A stretch of DNA of 64,000 nt from Novosphingobium panipatense (GTDB lineage: Bacteria > Pseudomonadota > Alphaproteobacteria > Sphingomonadales > Sphingomonadaceae), in contig NZ_MSQB01000001.1 in the NCBI RefSeq assembly GCF_002149965.1, positions 286,129-350,128 on the forward strand, written 5' to 3'. Of this stretch, positions 37,102-46,066 are shown piece by piece. A model generated the notes under the pieces. The model did no database searches and was not told the DNA's origin. It was given only the letters and a program-made list of their open reading frames with translations. Numbering within the stretch: position 1 is the stretch's first letter; every line of letters starts with the position of its first letter. The position numbers and the translations under genes were made by a program.

Positions 37102-38136
37102 ATGGGACGCAAACCGAGCAACAGGCCGACCAGTTTCGACATCGCCTATCGGGCAGGCGTGTCGCAGCCCACCGTCAGCCGTGCCCTCAGAGGCAGCAAG
37201 TCCGTCAGCGCCGCCACGCGCGCGCGGATCGAGGAAATCGCGCGCGAGCTGAACTATTCGGTCGACAAGAACGCTTCGTCGCTGCGTTCCCAGCGCTCGA
37301 ACACCATCGCCCTGCTGTTCTTCGAGGAGCAGACGCCCGACGATTCGAAGATCAATCCCTTCTTCCTGGCCATGCTCGGATCGATCACCCGGCAATGCGC
37401 CAATCGTGGGCTGGACCTGCTAATCTCGTTCCAGAAGATGGAGGACGACTGGCACGTCCGCTATCAGGACAGCCACCGTGCCGACGGGCTGATCCTGCTC
37501 GGCTACGGAGACTATACGCTCTACGAAAGCCGGCTGACGCAGCTGGTGGGGCAGGGGACCCAGTTCGTGCGCTGGGGGTCGGTAAACGAGGACAATATCG
37601 GCGCGACCGTGGGGTCCGACAATTTCGGCGCGGGGCGGCTGGCGGGCGAGCACTTGATCGGGTTGGGGCGGCGGAAAATCGCTTTTCTCGGGCAGGCGGA
37701 CGAGCACTATCCCGAATTCGCGGAGCGCTATCACGGGCTTTGCGCGGCCATGGCGGAGGCCGGATTGGACTGCGATCCCGCGCTGCGCCGCGATACCATC
37801 AGCCACGAGGATCTTGGCTACGCGGCGATGCGCGATCTGATCGAGAGCGATCTGGCGTTCGATGCGGTCTTTGCCGCCAGCGATCTTATCGCTATCGGCG
37901 CCATGCGTGCGCTCGTCGCGGCGGGACGCGCGATTCCGGGCGATGTGGCGGTCATGGGTTTCGACGATCTGCCCGCCGCCAGCATGACCAATCCGCCGCT
38001 GACCACTGTCATGCAGGATCTGAAAGGCGCAGGTGAGCGGCTGGTCGAAACCCTTGTGGCGCTGATCGAGGACCGCCCGCTTCCAGAAGCCACGCTGGGC
38101 GCGCGGCTTGTGGCCCGGCGCAGTACCCTGGGCTAG
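37102..38136 (+). CDS. LacI-family regulator of the maltodextrin locus
   Basis: This 344-residue repressor has an N-terminal HTH (TSFDIAYRAGVSQPTVSRAL), the hinge region LNYSVDKNASSLRS and a sugar-binding domain with VMGFDDLPAASMTNPPLTTV. The ATG at 37102 is used; an in-frame ATG at 37045 would add 19 untypical residues. It stands between the divergent TonB receptor operon and the MFS transporter gene, and both flanking promoters carry the same 14-bp palindrome, so it most likely represses both until maltose or maltodextrin binds. The arrangement resembles the Caulobacter malA-malR-malY group. Confidence 0.9.
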   Translation: MGRKPSNRPTSFDIAYRAGVSQPTVSRALRGSKSVSAATRARIEEIARELNYSVDKNASSLRSQRSNTIALLFFEEQTPDDSKINPFFLAMLGSITRQCANRGLDLLISFQKMEDDWHVRYQDSHRADGLILLGYGDYTLYESRLTQLVGQGTQFVRWGSVNEDNIGATVGSDNFGAGRLAGEHLIGLGRRKIAFLGQADEHYPEFAERYHGLCAAMAEAGLDCDPALRRDTISHEDLGYAAMRDLIESDLAFDAVFAASDLIAIGAMRALVAAGRAIPGDVAVMGFDDLPAASMTNPPLTTVMQDLKGAGERLVETLVALIEDRPLPEATLGARLVARRSTLG

Positions 38137-38138
38137 CT

Positions 38139-38152
38139 GCGTATTCGTATGC
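38139..38152. promoter_or_regulatory. LacI-type operator upstream of the MFS transporter gene
   Basis: GCGTATTCGTATGC, read on the other strand as GCATACGAATACGC, differs by one base from the operator at 36984. It lies three bases after the LacI stop and 83 bases before the transporter start. Confidence 0.7.
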
Positions 38153-38234
38153 ATATTGCCGCGCTCGGGGTGCCGTGCAAGGGAACCGGCAAGCGATCCG
38201 GCATGCGACCGGCGCTTTCATGGGAAGGGACGCG

Positions 38235-39737
38235 ATGAAGGAAGCCGCAGTGCTGGAAAAGCCCCGGCAGGGATGGGCCGGGCTCTGGAACATCAGCTTC
38301 GGTTTCTTCGGCATCCAGATCGGTTTCGCCCTTCAGAACGCCAACATGAGCCGGGTCTTCCAGTCGCTCGGCTCCTCGATTGACGATCTTCCCGCGCTCT
38401 GGATCGCCGCGCCCTTGACGGGGCTGCTGGTACAGCCCGTCGTCGGTCACTTGTCCGACCGCACGTGGCTGGGCCGTCTCGGCCGCAGGCGTCCCTACTT
38501 TCTGGCCGGAGCCGTGCTCGCGGCGAGCGCTCTGCTGGCCATGCCCCAGAGCGGCGGATTGCTGATGGCGGCGATGCTGCTGTGGATGCTCGATGCCAGC
38601 CTGAACATCTCGATGGAGCCGTTCCGCGCTTTCGTGGGAGACATGCTGCGCAAGGACCAGCATACGGCGGGCTATGCGGTGCAGACCGCCTTCATCGGCG
38701 TGGGAGCCGTGGTGGGTTCGCTGTTCCCCTATGTGCTGGATCATATAGGCGTGAGCAATGTCGCGCCGCCGGGCGGCATTCCCGACACGGTGCGGCTCAG
38801 CTTCTGGGCGGGCGGCGCCGCCCTGCTGGCGGCCGTGCTCTGGACCGTGCTGACTACGCGCGAATATTCGCCCGAAGAGCAGGCCGCGTTCGACGAAGCG
38901 GCGGCGGAATCGGCTGTGGGGGGCGAAAACCTCGCCGCGCGCAGCATGGTTTCGGGCCTTCCCTGGATCGTCGCGGGGCTGCTGGTGGCGCTGGGCGTTT
39001 ATGTGTGGAAGCTCGAAAAGGAGGTCTATCTGCTTGGCGGCCTGCTGGCGGGATATGGACTGGCCGTGCTCGGTGCGATCCGGCTTGCCCGGGCCGGTCG
39101 GGGCACTTCGATGCTGGCGGGGATCGTCGGCGATTTCTCGGGCATGCCGCCGATCATGAAGCGGCTGGCCTTCGTCCAGTTCTTCAGCTGGTCGGCGCTG
39201 TTCATCATGTGGATCAACACCACGCCGGTCGTCGCGCAGTATCACTTCGGTTCTGCCGATCCGGCGAGCGCCGCCTATCAGGCGGCTGCCAATTGGGTGG
39301 GCGTGCTGTTTTCGGTCTACAACGGTGTGGCGGCGATCGCCGCGTTGGTGCTGCTGCCCTGGCTGGCGGCGCGGCTCGGCAAGGCGAGAACCCATGCGGC
39401 CTGCCTCGTACTGGGCGCGGCAGGTTTCGCGGGCTTCATGGTGCTGCGCGACCCCGACATGCTGACGGTTTGCGAGATCGGCATCGGGATCGCTTGGGCC
39501 TCGATCCTGGCGATGCCCTACGCCATTCTGGCCAGCAGCCTGCCGCAGGCCAAACTCGGCGTGTTCATGGGGCTTTTCAACGTCTTCGTGGTCCTGCCAC
39601 AGCTACTGGTGGCAACCGTCATGGGATCGATCATGAAGGCCTTCTTCCCCGGCGAGCCGATCTGGACGATGGGCTTCGCGGCAGCGACGCTGCTGGTGGC
39701 AGCCTTCGCGTCGCTGCGGATCGGGAAAGATATTTAG
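38235..39737 (+). CDS. MFS maltose/sugar transporter (GPH/SLC45-like, MalY type)
   Basis: This 500-residue protein has twelve predicted helices and the motifs of the sucrose/maltose SLC45-like branch: WNISFGFFGIQIGFALQNAN, PVVGHLSDRTWLGRLGRRRP, and NISMEPFRAFVGDML. It would import maltose or maltodextrins from the periplasm with protons. The ATG at 38235 follows GGAAGGG by six bases. Its own promoter has the LacI operator. The TAG stop is formed by the first bases of the inverted-repeat element at 39735, so the natural C-terminus may have been altered by insertion. Confidence 0.9.
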   Translation: MKEAAVLEKPRQGWAGLWNISFGFFGIQIGFALQNANMSRVFQSLGSSIDDLPALWIAAPLTGLLVQPVVGHLSDRTWLGRLGRRRPYFLAGAVLAASALLAMPQSGGLLMAAMLLWMLDASLNISMEPFRAFVGDMLRKDQHTAGYAVQTAFIGVGAVVGSLFPYVLDHIGVSNVAPPGGIPDTVRLSFWAGGAALLAAVLWTVLTTREYSPEEQAAFDEAAAESAVGGENLAARSMVSGLPWIVAGLLVALGVYVWKLEKEVYLLGGLLAGYGLAVLGAIRLARAGRGTSMLAGIVGDFSGMPPIMKRLAFVQFFSWSALFIMWINTTPVVAQYHFGSADPASAAYQAAANWVGVLFSVYNGVAAIAALVLLPWLAARLGKARTHAACLVLGAAGFAGFMVLRDPDMLTVCEIGIGIAWASILAMPYAILASSLPQAKLGVFMGLFNVFVVLPQLLVATVMGSIMKAFFPGEPIWTMGFAAATLLVAAFASLRIGKDI

Positions 39738-39920
39738 GGCGTAAACTCATAGATGGCACCATCGAGGCGCCCTTTCGGGCGTCCCTTCGGGATTTGACCA
39801 AAATGGCCCAGCGCTGCGTCGGCAGGGCTTGAAATATCGACATATTCCATCGCCCTGCCTCCTTGCGCTGAGCCATTTTGCCTCAAACCTCAATGGCGTC
39901 ATCTATGAGTTTACGCCCTA
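39735..39920. repeat. TA-flanked inverted-repeat element (candidate MITE)
   Basis: Positions 39735-39755 and 39900-39920 are exact 21-base inverted copies whose inner part begins GGGCGTAAACTCATAG. Each terminus is bordered by TA, the target duplication expected of IS630/mariner-type transposition. The 144-base interior has no gene but contains further imperfect inverted repeats. Both neighbouring genes end exactly in the two termini. No transposase is present, so it would be a non-autonomous element; classification is inference. Confidence 0.65.
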
Positions 39921-40139
39921 GAAATGGCCTGTGCAGTAAGCGAGCAGCAGAATGATGGGAATGGGAACGCCTATCAGCCAGAGTAGACCCGAGCGCATGG
40001 TTTTTTCCTTTCGCCTGTAGTCGAGGACAAACCCTGGCGCGGCACGCGGTTCCACGGCCACTGCGATCCGGCATCTTGTGAGACTGTCACAATCCGATAA
40101 GAAACCACTCCGGTTCGCACCAAAACCAGAGGAATTTCA
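39738..40139. other. Region after the MFS gene: repeat element plus small gene
   Basis: Apart from the inverted-repeat element to 39920 and the tiny membrane gene at 39918-39998, this stretch holds about 140 further bases before the carboxypeptidase gene. They contain the divergent promoters of the tiny gene and the peptidase. No other gene or hairpin was recognised. Confidence 0.4.
39918..39998 (-). CDS. 26-residue hydrophobic membrane protein
   Basis: A short frame starts at ATG 39998 with AAAGGA seven bases before it, and encodes MRSGLLWLIGVPIPIILLLA followed by YCTGHF. It is one basic-start membrane helix with the GVPIPIILL pattern that I recognise from very small unnamed proteobacterial proteins. 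The stop TAG lies exactly at the right end of the inverted-repeat element. Function unknown; it is too small to be called confidently without homologues. Confidence 0.6.
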   Translation of the reverse strand: MRSGLLWLIGVPIPIILLLAYCTGHF

Positions 40140-41690
40140 ATGCGGCTTCCTGCCTTCCTGGCCTTTGCTTCCCTGATCGCCCTGTCTCAGCCGGTTCTTG
40201 CGCAAAAGGACGATGCGCCTGACGCCGGCAGGCAGCATGCCGAAAAGACGGCCGATGCCGTTGCCGCCAACTGGGCGAGCGCGCCGGTCGAGGAAGTGAC
40301 CCGGACCAGCAAGGGCACGGCGCGGGTGGACGGCAAGTCGATCGGTTATACCGCCACGGCAGGGACGCTGACGATCCGCGATGCGCAGGGCAAGCCGACC
40401 GCGAGCATGTTCTACACCGCCTATACGGCGCCCGGTAAGCACCGCCCGGTGACCTTCTTCTACAACGGCGGGCCCGGCTCGGCGAGCCTCTGGCTGCGCA
40501 TGGGCAGCTTCGCGCCGGATCATGTGCGTACCGGCAATCCAGAAGCGGTGCGTCCGGCCCCCTACGATGTCGGCCCCAACCCGGACAGCCTGATCGGCAG
40601 CACCGACATGGTGTTCCTCGATGCGGTGGGCGCGGGCTATTCGCGGCCGCTGGGCGATGCCAAGGGCGCCGAATTCTACGGTGTCGATCAGGACGTGGAT
40701 GCCTTTGCAAAGGCTATCATGCGCTATGTCACCAAGAACGCGCGCTGGGGCGATCCCAAGTACATCTTCGGCGAAAGCTATGGCACGACGCGCTCGGGCG
40801 CGCTGGCGTATCAGTTGGAGGATCGCGGCATGGCGCTGAACGGCGTGATCCTGCTTTCCTCGATCATGAACTACGGGATCCGCCAGTCCGGCTTCGACAC
40901 GATCCACATCGGCTACCTGCCGACTTACGCCGCCGTCGCCTGGTATCACAATCGCGTTGCCGACCGCCCCGCGACGGTGGACGAATTCGTCGAGCAGGCC
41001 CGCCAGTTCGCCAACGGCGAATATGCCGCCGCGCTGGCCAAGGGGCAGGATATCACGCCGGCCGAGGAAGACGCGGTGGCGCAGAAGCTCAGCCGTTTTA
41101 CCGGGCTTTCGGTGGACTACGTCAAGCAGGCCAATTTGCGCATCGATCTCGGCCGTTTCCGCAAGGAACTGCTGCGCGGCGGACGTGAGACGGTCGGCCG
41201 CTTCGACGGTCGCTACAAGGGACTGGATGCGGACGCGGCAGGCGAAAGCCCCGAGTACGACCCCTCCGACACCGCGATCAGCGGGCTATATGTCGGCAGC
41301 TTCCTCGACCAGCTCACGACCAGGCTAGGCTATCAGACCGACCTCGACTACCGCCTGAGCGCGCGCGAAGGCGGCGATTTCGACTGGGACTGGAGCCACC
41401 GCCCGCCGAACGGCCGCCCGCAGAATGTCGCCGACGTCACCGCCGACCTCGGGACGGCGATGCGGATCAACCCGCATCTCCGCGTGCTGTCGCTCAACGG
41501 CTATTACGACATGGCGACGCCGTTCTTCTCCACCGAGCGCGACCTGAAGCACATGATGCTGGAGCCGGGTCTGCGGCAGAACCTGCAGTTCCGCTACTAT
41601 CCGGCGGGGCACATGGTCTATCTCAACCCCGAGGCGCTCCACCAGATGCGCGTCGACATGCAGCGCTTCCTTGCCGAGGATGCGCGCTGA
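40140..41690 (+). CDS. Exported S10-family serine carboxypeptidase
   Basis: This 516-residue protein has a Sec signal (LPAFLAFASLIALSQPVLAQ) and the features of peptidase S10: FFYNGGPGSASLW forming the oxyanion region, the nucleophile Ser213 in IFGESYGTTR, Asp in NGYYDMATPF and His in YPAGHMVYLN. It removes C-terminal residues from peptides, probably in the periplasm. It is a single gene that converges with the dicarboxylate symporter gene, with a shared terminator. Its substrates and physiological role are not known. Confidence 0.9.
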   Translation: MRLPAFLAFASLIALSQPVLAQKDDAPDAGRQHAEKTADAVAANWASAPVEEVTRTSKGTARVDGKSIGYTATAGTLTIRDAQGKPTASMFYTAYTAPGKHRPVTFFYNGGPGSASLWLRMGSFAPDHVRTGNPEAVRPAPYDVGPNPDSLIGSTDMVFLDAVGAGYSRPLGDAKGAEFYGVDQDVDAFAKAIMRYVTKNARWGDPKYIFGESYGTTRSGALAYQLEDRGMALNGVILLSSIMNYGIRQSGFDTIHIGYLPTYAAVAWYHNRVADRPATVDEFVEQARQFANGEYAAALAKGQDITPAEEDAVAQKLSRFTGLSVDYVKQANLRIDLGRFRKELLRGGRETVGRFDGRYKGLDADAAGESPEYDPSDTAISGLYVGSFLDQLTTRLGYQTDLDYRLSAREGGDFDWDWSHRPPNGRPQNVADVTADLGTAMRINPHLRVLSLNGYYDMATPFFSTERDLKHMMLEPGLRQNLQFRYYPAGHMVYLNPEALHQMRVDMQRFLAEDAR

Positions 41691-41694
41691 ATGG

Positions 41695-41725
41695 AAAGGG
41701 GCGGTGGTCTGGCCGCCGCCCCTTT
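41695..41725. terminator. Bidirectional terminator, peptidase and symporter genes
   Basis: AAAGGGGCGG (41695-41704) pairs with CCGCCCCTTT (41716-41725) around an 11-base loop. It starts four bases after the carboxypeptidase stop and touches the stop of the convergent symporter gene. Confidence 0.75.
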
Positions 41726-43049
41726 AATTGAGGGCGGGCACCGGTTCTTCGGCTGGCTCCGTCTGCATCGGGCCGCGCATGCCGAGGCGCTGCGAGACGA
41801 TGGTGGGCACGAGCGCCTGCCCGGCAACGTTCACCGCCGTGCGGCCCATGTCGAGGATCGGGTCGATCGCCAGCAGTAGCCCCACGCCCTCCAGCGGCAG
41901 GCGCAGGGTGGACAGTGTCAGGGTAAGCATCACCACCGCACCGGTCAGGCCCGCCGTGGCGGCCGAGCCGATCACCGAGACGAAGACGATCAGCGCATAG
42001 TCGGAAAGCTGAAGCGGCACGCCGTAGAACTGCGCCACGAAAATGGCCGAGATCGCGGGATAGATCGCGGCGCAGCCGTCCATTTTGGTGGTCGAGCCGA
42101 GCGGCACGGCGAAGGCGGCGTAAGAGCGCGGCACGCCGAGGCGCTCGGTCACTTCCTCGGTCACCGGCATGGTGCCCACCGAGGAGCGCGAGAGGAAGCC
42201 GATCTGGATCGCCGGCCAGGCGACCGAGAAGAAGCGCAGCGGATTGATGCCGTGGATCAGCAGCAGGATCGGATAGACCGCCAGCAATACGATCGCGAGG
42301 CCGATATAGACCGCGCCCGCGAAAGCGCCCAGCGCGGAAAGGGCGTCCCAGCCGTAGCTGATCACGGCATTGGCGATCAGTGCGGCGGAGCCCAGCGGGG
42401 TCAGCGCGATCAGCCAGCGCAGCATCTGGCGCAGCACGAGGTTGGCCGAGGTCATGAACGTCAGGAACGGCTCGGCCTTGGTGCCGATGCGCACGGCGGC
42501 TGCGCCCACGGCGACGGCGGCGATGATGATCTGGAGGACGTTGAAGGACACCGAGGTGGCGGGGCCGTCTGCTTCCAGGGTGGTGGAGGCGGTGATGCCC
42601 AGGTAGTTGGCCGGGACCAGACCCTTGAGGAAGTCCAGCCAGCCGCCAACGGCCTTGGGCGCCTGTGCTGCGGCCGCATCGACGCTGGCGTGGAGGCCGG
42701 GCTGGATGGTGAGGCCCAGGGCGATGCCGATCAGCACCGCGATCAGTGCGGTGATGGCGAACCAGAGCAGTGTCTGCACCACCAGCTTCACCGCATTGTC
42801 CAGCCCGCGCAGGGCAGCGACCGAAGCGATGATCGCCGTGAAGACCAGCGGCGGCACCAGCGTGCGCAGAAGCTGGACGAAGATCTGGGCCACGGTGTGG
42901 AAGGTCTCGGTCGCGCCGACGGAAAATGCGCTGTCCGGCCCGATCTGCCTGACCACCAGTCCCGCGACGAGGCCGATGACCATGCCGAGCATGACCTGCG
43001 TTCCAAAACCGGGAAGCCACGACCGACCGGCGCGCGGGTTATTCGACAT
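41724..43049 (-). CDS. Dicarboxylate/amino acid:cation symporter (DAACS family)
   Basis: This 441-residue inner-membrane protein belongs to the glutamate/dicarboxylate symporters (GltP/DctA). It shows SSVGTMPVTEEVTERLGVP in the serine-rich hairpin region, PLGSTTKMDGCAAIYPAI in place of the usual NMDGT motif, and eight helices. It would import glutamate, aspartate or C4-dicarboxylates with sodium or protons. The change at the NMDGT motif (TKMDG) may affect cation preference. It is divergent from gcd; a 45-bp inverted repeat lies 140 bases upstream and may be its operator. Confidence 0.9.
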   Translation of the reverse strand: MSNNPRAGRSWLPGFGTQVMLGMVIGLVAGLVVRQIGPDSAFSVGATETFHTVAQIFVQLLRTLVPPLVFTAIIASVAALRGLDNAVKLVVQTLLWFAITALIAVLIGIALGLTIQPGLHASVDAAAAQAPKAVGGWLDFLKGLVPANYLGITASTTLEADGPATSVSFNVLQIIIAAVAVGAAAVRIGTKAEPFLTFMTSANLVLRQMLRWLIALTPLGSAALIANAVISYGWDALSALGAFAGAVYIGLAIVLLAVYPILLLIHGINPLRFFSVAWPAIQIGFLSRSSVGTMPVTEEVTERLGVPRSYAAFAVPLGSTTKMDGCAAIYPAISAIFVAQFYGVPLQLSDYALIVFVSVIGSAATAGLTGAVVMLTLTLSTLRLPLEGVGLLLAIDPILDMGRTAVNVAGQALVPTIVSQRLGMRGPMQTEPAEEPVPALN

Positions 43050-43551
43050 TCCTATACCTTCACATCCTGGCCATGCGGCCCGGCCGAACCTTCAATTTCG
43101 TCGCTTGAGGGCCGTCATGCAAGGGGTGGACGGTATCCTGTGCCCATGAACCTGACGCGAAAAGCGGCTTGCTCTGGGATTAAACGGGTGCGTCATATTG
43201 TCAACTTAATTGATAGACAATACGACGCACCTCATCGCCGCCATGCCGATTGCGCGGTCCCATAACAAAAAGATAGTCTTCCATGCCTTCATGGTTTGGA
43301 ATACTATAGCAATAACAAAGCAATAAACGATTGCCCCTGCGCAATTCAAATTGGTCGAGGGTGTGGCGAAAAGCCTATGCGCGACGCTTCCGTCTGTGCG
43401 GTCCAGGACCAGCCCGGAATACGGGTAAGGCATTGATTGTGCGTATGTTCCGCTTCGTATCGCTCGAAGCGGGCATGGCCGTGCCTTTTGCTTTTTCCGT
43501 GCCGCACAGATCCGAATCCGTTTCGAACGAAAGCTAGCAAGGAGGTGCCGC
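43050..43551. other. Divergent intergenic region, symporter and gcd genes
   Basis: About 500 bases without a supportable gene. The main feature is the long inverted repeat at 43187-43231. The rest should contain promoters of both genes and is AT-richer than its surroundings around 43230-43330. No clear -35/-10 was assigned. Confidence 0.4.
43187..43231. promoter_or_regulatory. Long inverted repeat, candidate operator
   Basis: GGTGCGTCATATTGTC at 43187-43202 is repeated in inverted form at 43216-43231 with one mismatch, separated by 13 AT-rich bases. It is 138 bases upstream of the symporter start and about 320 upstream of gcd. The lack of a T-run and the upstream position favour a protein-binding site over a terminator. 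Confidence 0.5.
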
Positions 43552-45981
43552 ATGCGGGGCACGACGAACGATAGTGGTCTGCTGACCAGGGCATGGCTAC
43601 TCCTGCTGGGAGTAGTGGTGCTGGGCGCGGGGCTCTTCTTCACGATCGGGGGCGTCAAGCTCGTCAGCGTGGGAGGGAGTTTCTACTTCGTCCTGGCCGG
43701 GATCGCGCTGCTGGTCTCCGGCTTCCTGATCGCGCGCCGCCGCCCGGCAGGTGCATTGCTGTTCGGTGCGACGTTCCTGCTGACGGTGCTCTGGGCCCTG
43801 TGGGAAGCGGGCTTCTCGTTCTGGCCGCTGATCTCGCGGCTTCTGGCCATGGGCGTGGGCGCCACCGTCATCGCGCTCTCCTATCCGCTGCTGCTCCGGG
43901 CTTCGGGGCGAGCGCCTTCCTGGAAGCCCTCGATTGTCGTCGCCGCCGTCGTCGGCCTGGCTTCCGCTGCCGGTTTCGCGGGGATGTTCGTACCCCATGC
44001 AACGGTGGCCTTTTCCGGTGTGGAAGGCGCATTGGCTCCGGTCGATCCCGCTCATGAGCAGAAGAATTGGGAAGCTTACGGCAATACCGGCGGCGGCAGC
44101 CGCTTCGTGGCGCTGGACCAGATCACGCGTGACAATGTGAAGAACCTCCAGGTCGCCTGGACCTATCGCACCGGCGACGTCGCGATCAGCGACGGCAACG
44201 GCGCCGAGGATCAGAACACCCCGCTTCAGATCGGCGACACCGTCTATATCTGCACGCCGCACAACAATGTCATCGCGCTGGATGCCGATAGCGGCCGCGA
44301 GAAGTGGAAGGCGCGGATCGATGCGCGGGCTTCGGTGTGGAACCGCTGCCGCGGCCTTGCCTATTTCGATGCGACGCGCCCGCTCCAGCAGCCCGGCATG
44401 CCCGGCGCCACGCCCGTCACCGCCGTTACCGTGCCCGAAGGCGCGCCGTGTCAGCGCCGCATCCTGATGAACACCATCAATGCCGAACTGATCGCGCTCG
44501 ATGCCGATACCGGCAAGTTCTGTCCCGACTTCGGCAACGGCGGCCGCGTGGACCTGAAGGCCGGTCTCGGCAATGCGCCCGACCCGCAGTACCAGCTCAC
44601 CTCCGCGCCGACGATGGCCGGGACCACCGTGGTCGTCGGCGGGCGCGTGGCGGACAATGTCCAGGTGGACATGCCCGGCGGCGTGATGCGCGGCTTCGAC
44701 GTAGTCACCGGCAAGCTGCGCTGGGCTTTCGATCCCGGCAATCCTGCAATCACCGGCATGCCCGCGCCGGGCCAGACCTATACGCGCTCCACGCCCAATG
44801 TCTGGGCGGCGATGTCCTACGATCCGGCCTCCAACACCGTGTTCATGCCGGTGGGCAGTTCCTCGGTGGATCTCTACGGTGTCCCCCGCAGCGCGCTGGA
44901 TCACAAGTACGGCGCCTCGATGCTGGCGCTCGACGCGACGACGGGTCGTGAAAAGTGGCACTTCCAGACCGTCCACAACGACCTCTGGGATTTCGACCTG
45001 CCGATGCAGCCGACTTTCCTCGATTTCGCGGCGAAGGACGGCAGGACGGTGCCCGCGCTCGTCTTCGGCACCAAGGCCGGGCAGCTCTACGTGCTGGACC
45101 GCGCGACCGGCAGGCCGCTTACGGAAGTGGCCAATGTCGGCGTGAAACCCGCCAATATCCCGAACGAGCCTTATGCGCGCACGCAGCCGCGATCGGTGGG
45201 CATGCCGCAGATCGGCGTCGGCCCGCTGACCGAGGCGGACATGTGGGGCGCCACGCCGTTCGACCAACTGATGTGCCGCATCGCTTTCAAGGGCATGCGC
45301 TACGAAGGGCTCTATACCGCGCCCGGCACCGACAAGTCGCTGAGCTTCCCCGGCTCGCTGGGCGGCATGAATTGGGGCGGCCTCTCGATCGATCCGACCA
45401 GCGGCACGATCTTCGCCAACGACATGCGCCTCGGCCTCTGGGTTAAGATGGTCGCGCAGACGAACGAGCAGGCCGGCAAGGCCGGTGCCGCGGGCGAGGC
45501 GATCAATACCGGCATGGGCAGCGTTCCCTTGAAGGGCACGCCCTATTCGGTGGTGAAGGACCGCTTCCTTTCCGCGCTGGGCGTGCCCTGCCAGGCGCCG
45601 CCTTTCGGCACGTTGACCGCGATAGACATGAAGACCCGCACGATCAAGTGGCAGGTCCCGGTCGGCACCGTGCGCGATACCGGCCCGATGGGCATGAAGA
45701 TGGGCCTGCCGATCCCGATCGGTCTGCCGACCCTGGGCGGAACGCTGGCGACGCAGGGCGGCCTCGTCTTCATTGCGGGCACCCAGGACTATTACTTGCG
45801 CGCCTTCGACTCGGCGAACGGCAAGGAAGTCTGGAAGGCTCGCCTGCCAGTTGGCAGTCAGGGCGGCCCGATGAGCTACAAGTCGCCGAAGACCGGCAAG
45901 CAATACGTCGTGATCACCGCAGGCGGCGCGCGGCAGTCGCCCGACCGCGGGGACTACGTGATCGCTTACAAGCTGCCGTAA
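43552..45981 (+). CDS. gcd: Membrane-bound PQQ-dependent glucose dehydrogenase
   Basis: This 809-residue quinoprotein oxidises glucose (and other aldoses) to the lactone in the periplasm and passes electrons to ubiquinone. Residues 1 to about 140 have five membrane helices, and the rest is the eight-bladed PQQ propeller, with EAYGNTGGGSRFVALDQIT, DQNTPLQIGDTVYICTPHN, PVTAVTVPEGAPC and HNDLWDFDLPMQPT typical of mGDH. An excellent AAGGAGGTG lies before the ATG. The OprB porin gene follows 85 bases downstream and may supply sugar to it. It needs PQQ and calcium; no pqq genes are in the window. Confidence 0.95.
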   Translation: MRGTTNDSGLLTRAWLLLLGVVVLGAGLFFTIGGVKLVSVGGSFYFVLAGIALLVSGFLIARRRPAGALLFGATFLLTVLWALWEAGFSFWPLISRLLAMGVGATVIALSYPLLLRASGRAPSWKPSIVVAAVVGLASAAGFAGMFVPHATVAFSGVEGALAPVDPAHEQKNWEAYGNTGGGSRFVALDQITRDNVKNLQVAWTYRTGDVAISDGNGAEDQNTPLQIGDTVYICTPHNNVIALDADSGREKWKARIDARASVWNRCRGLAYFDATRPLQQPGMPGATPVTAVTVPEGAPCQRRILMNTINAELIALDADTGKFCPDFGNGGRVDLKAGLGNAPDPQYQLTSAPTMAGTTVVVGGRVADNVQVDMPGGVMRGFDVVTGKLRWAFDPGNPAITGMPAPGQTYTRSTPNVWAAMSYDPASNTVFMPVGSSSVDLYGVPRSALDHKYGASMLALDATTGREKWHFQTVHNDLWDFDLPMQPTFLDFAAKDGRTVPALVFGTKAGQLYVLDRATGRPLTEVANVGVKPANIPNEPYARTQPRSVGMPQIGVGPLTEADMWGATPFDQLMCRIAFKGMRYEGLYTAPGTDKSLSFPGSLGGMNWGGLSIDPTSGTIFANDMRLGLWVKMVAQTNEQAGKAGAAGEAINTGMGSVPLKGTPYSVVKDRFLSALGVPCQAPPFGTLTAIDMKTRTIKWQVPVGTVRDTGPMGMKMGLPIPIGLPTLGGTLATQGGLVFIAGTQDYYLRAFDSANGKEVWKARLPVGSQGGPMSYKSPKTGKQYVVITAGGARQSPDRGDYVIAYKLP

Positions 45982-46066
45982 CGGCTGGGAGGGCGGCCTG
46001 GTCCGCCCTCCATTTCCATCCGACATAGAACAGCCCGCGTCAGGTGACGGCGGGGAGGAGGGGGCC

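Noticed and set aside
39735..39920. Remnant of a complete insertion sequence
   Set aside because: The 144-base interior has no transposase fragment, so only a small non-autonomous element is supported.
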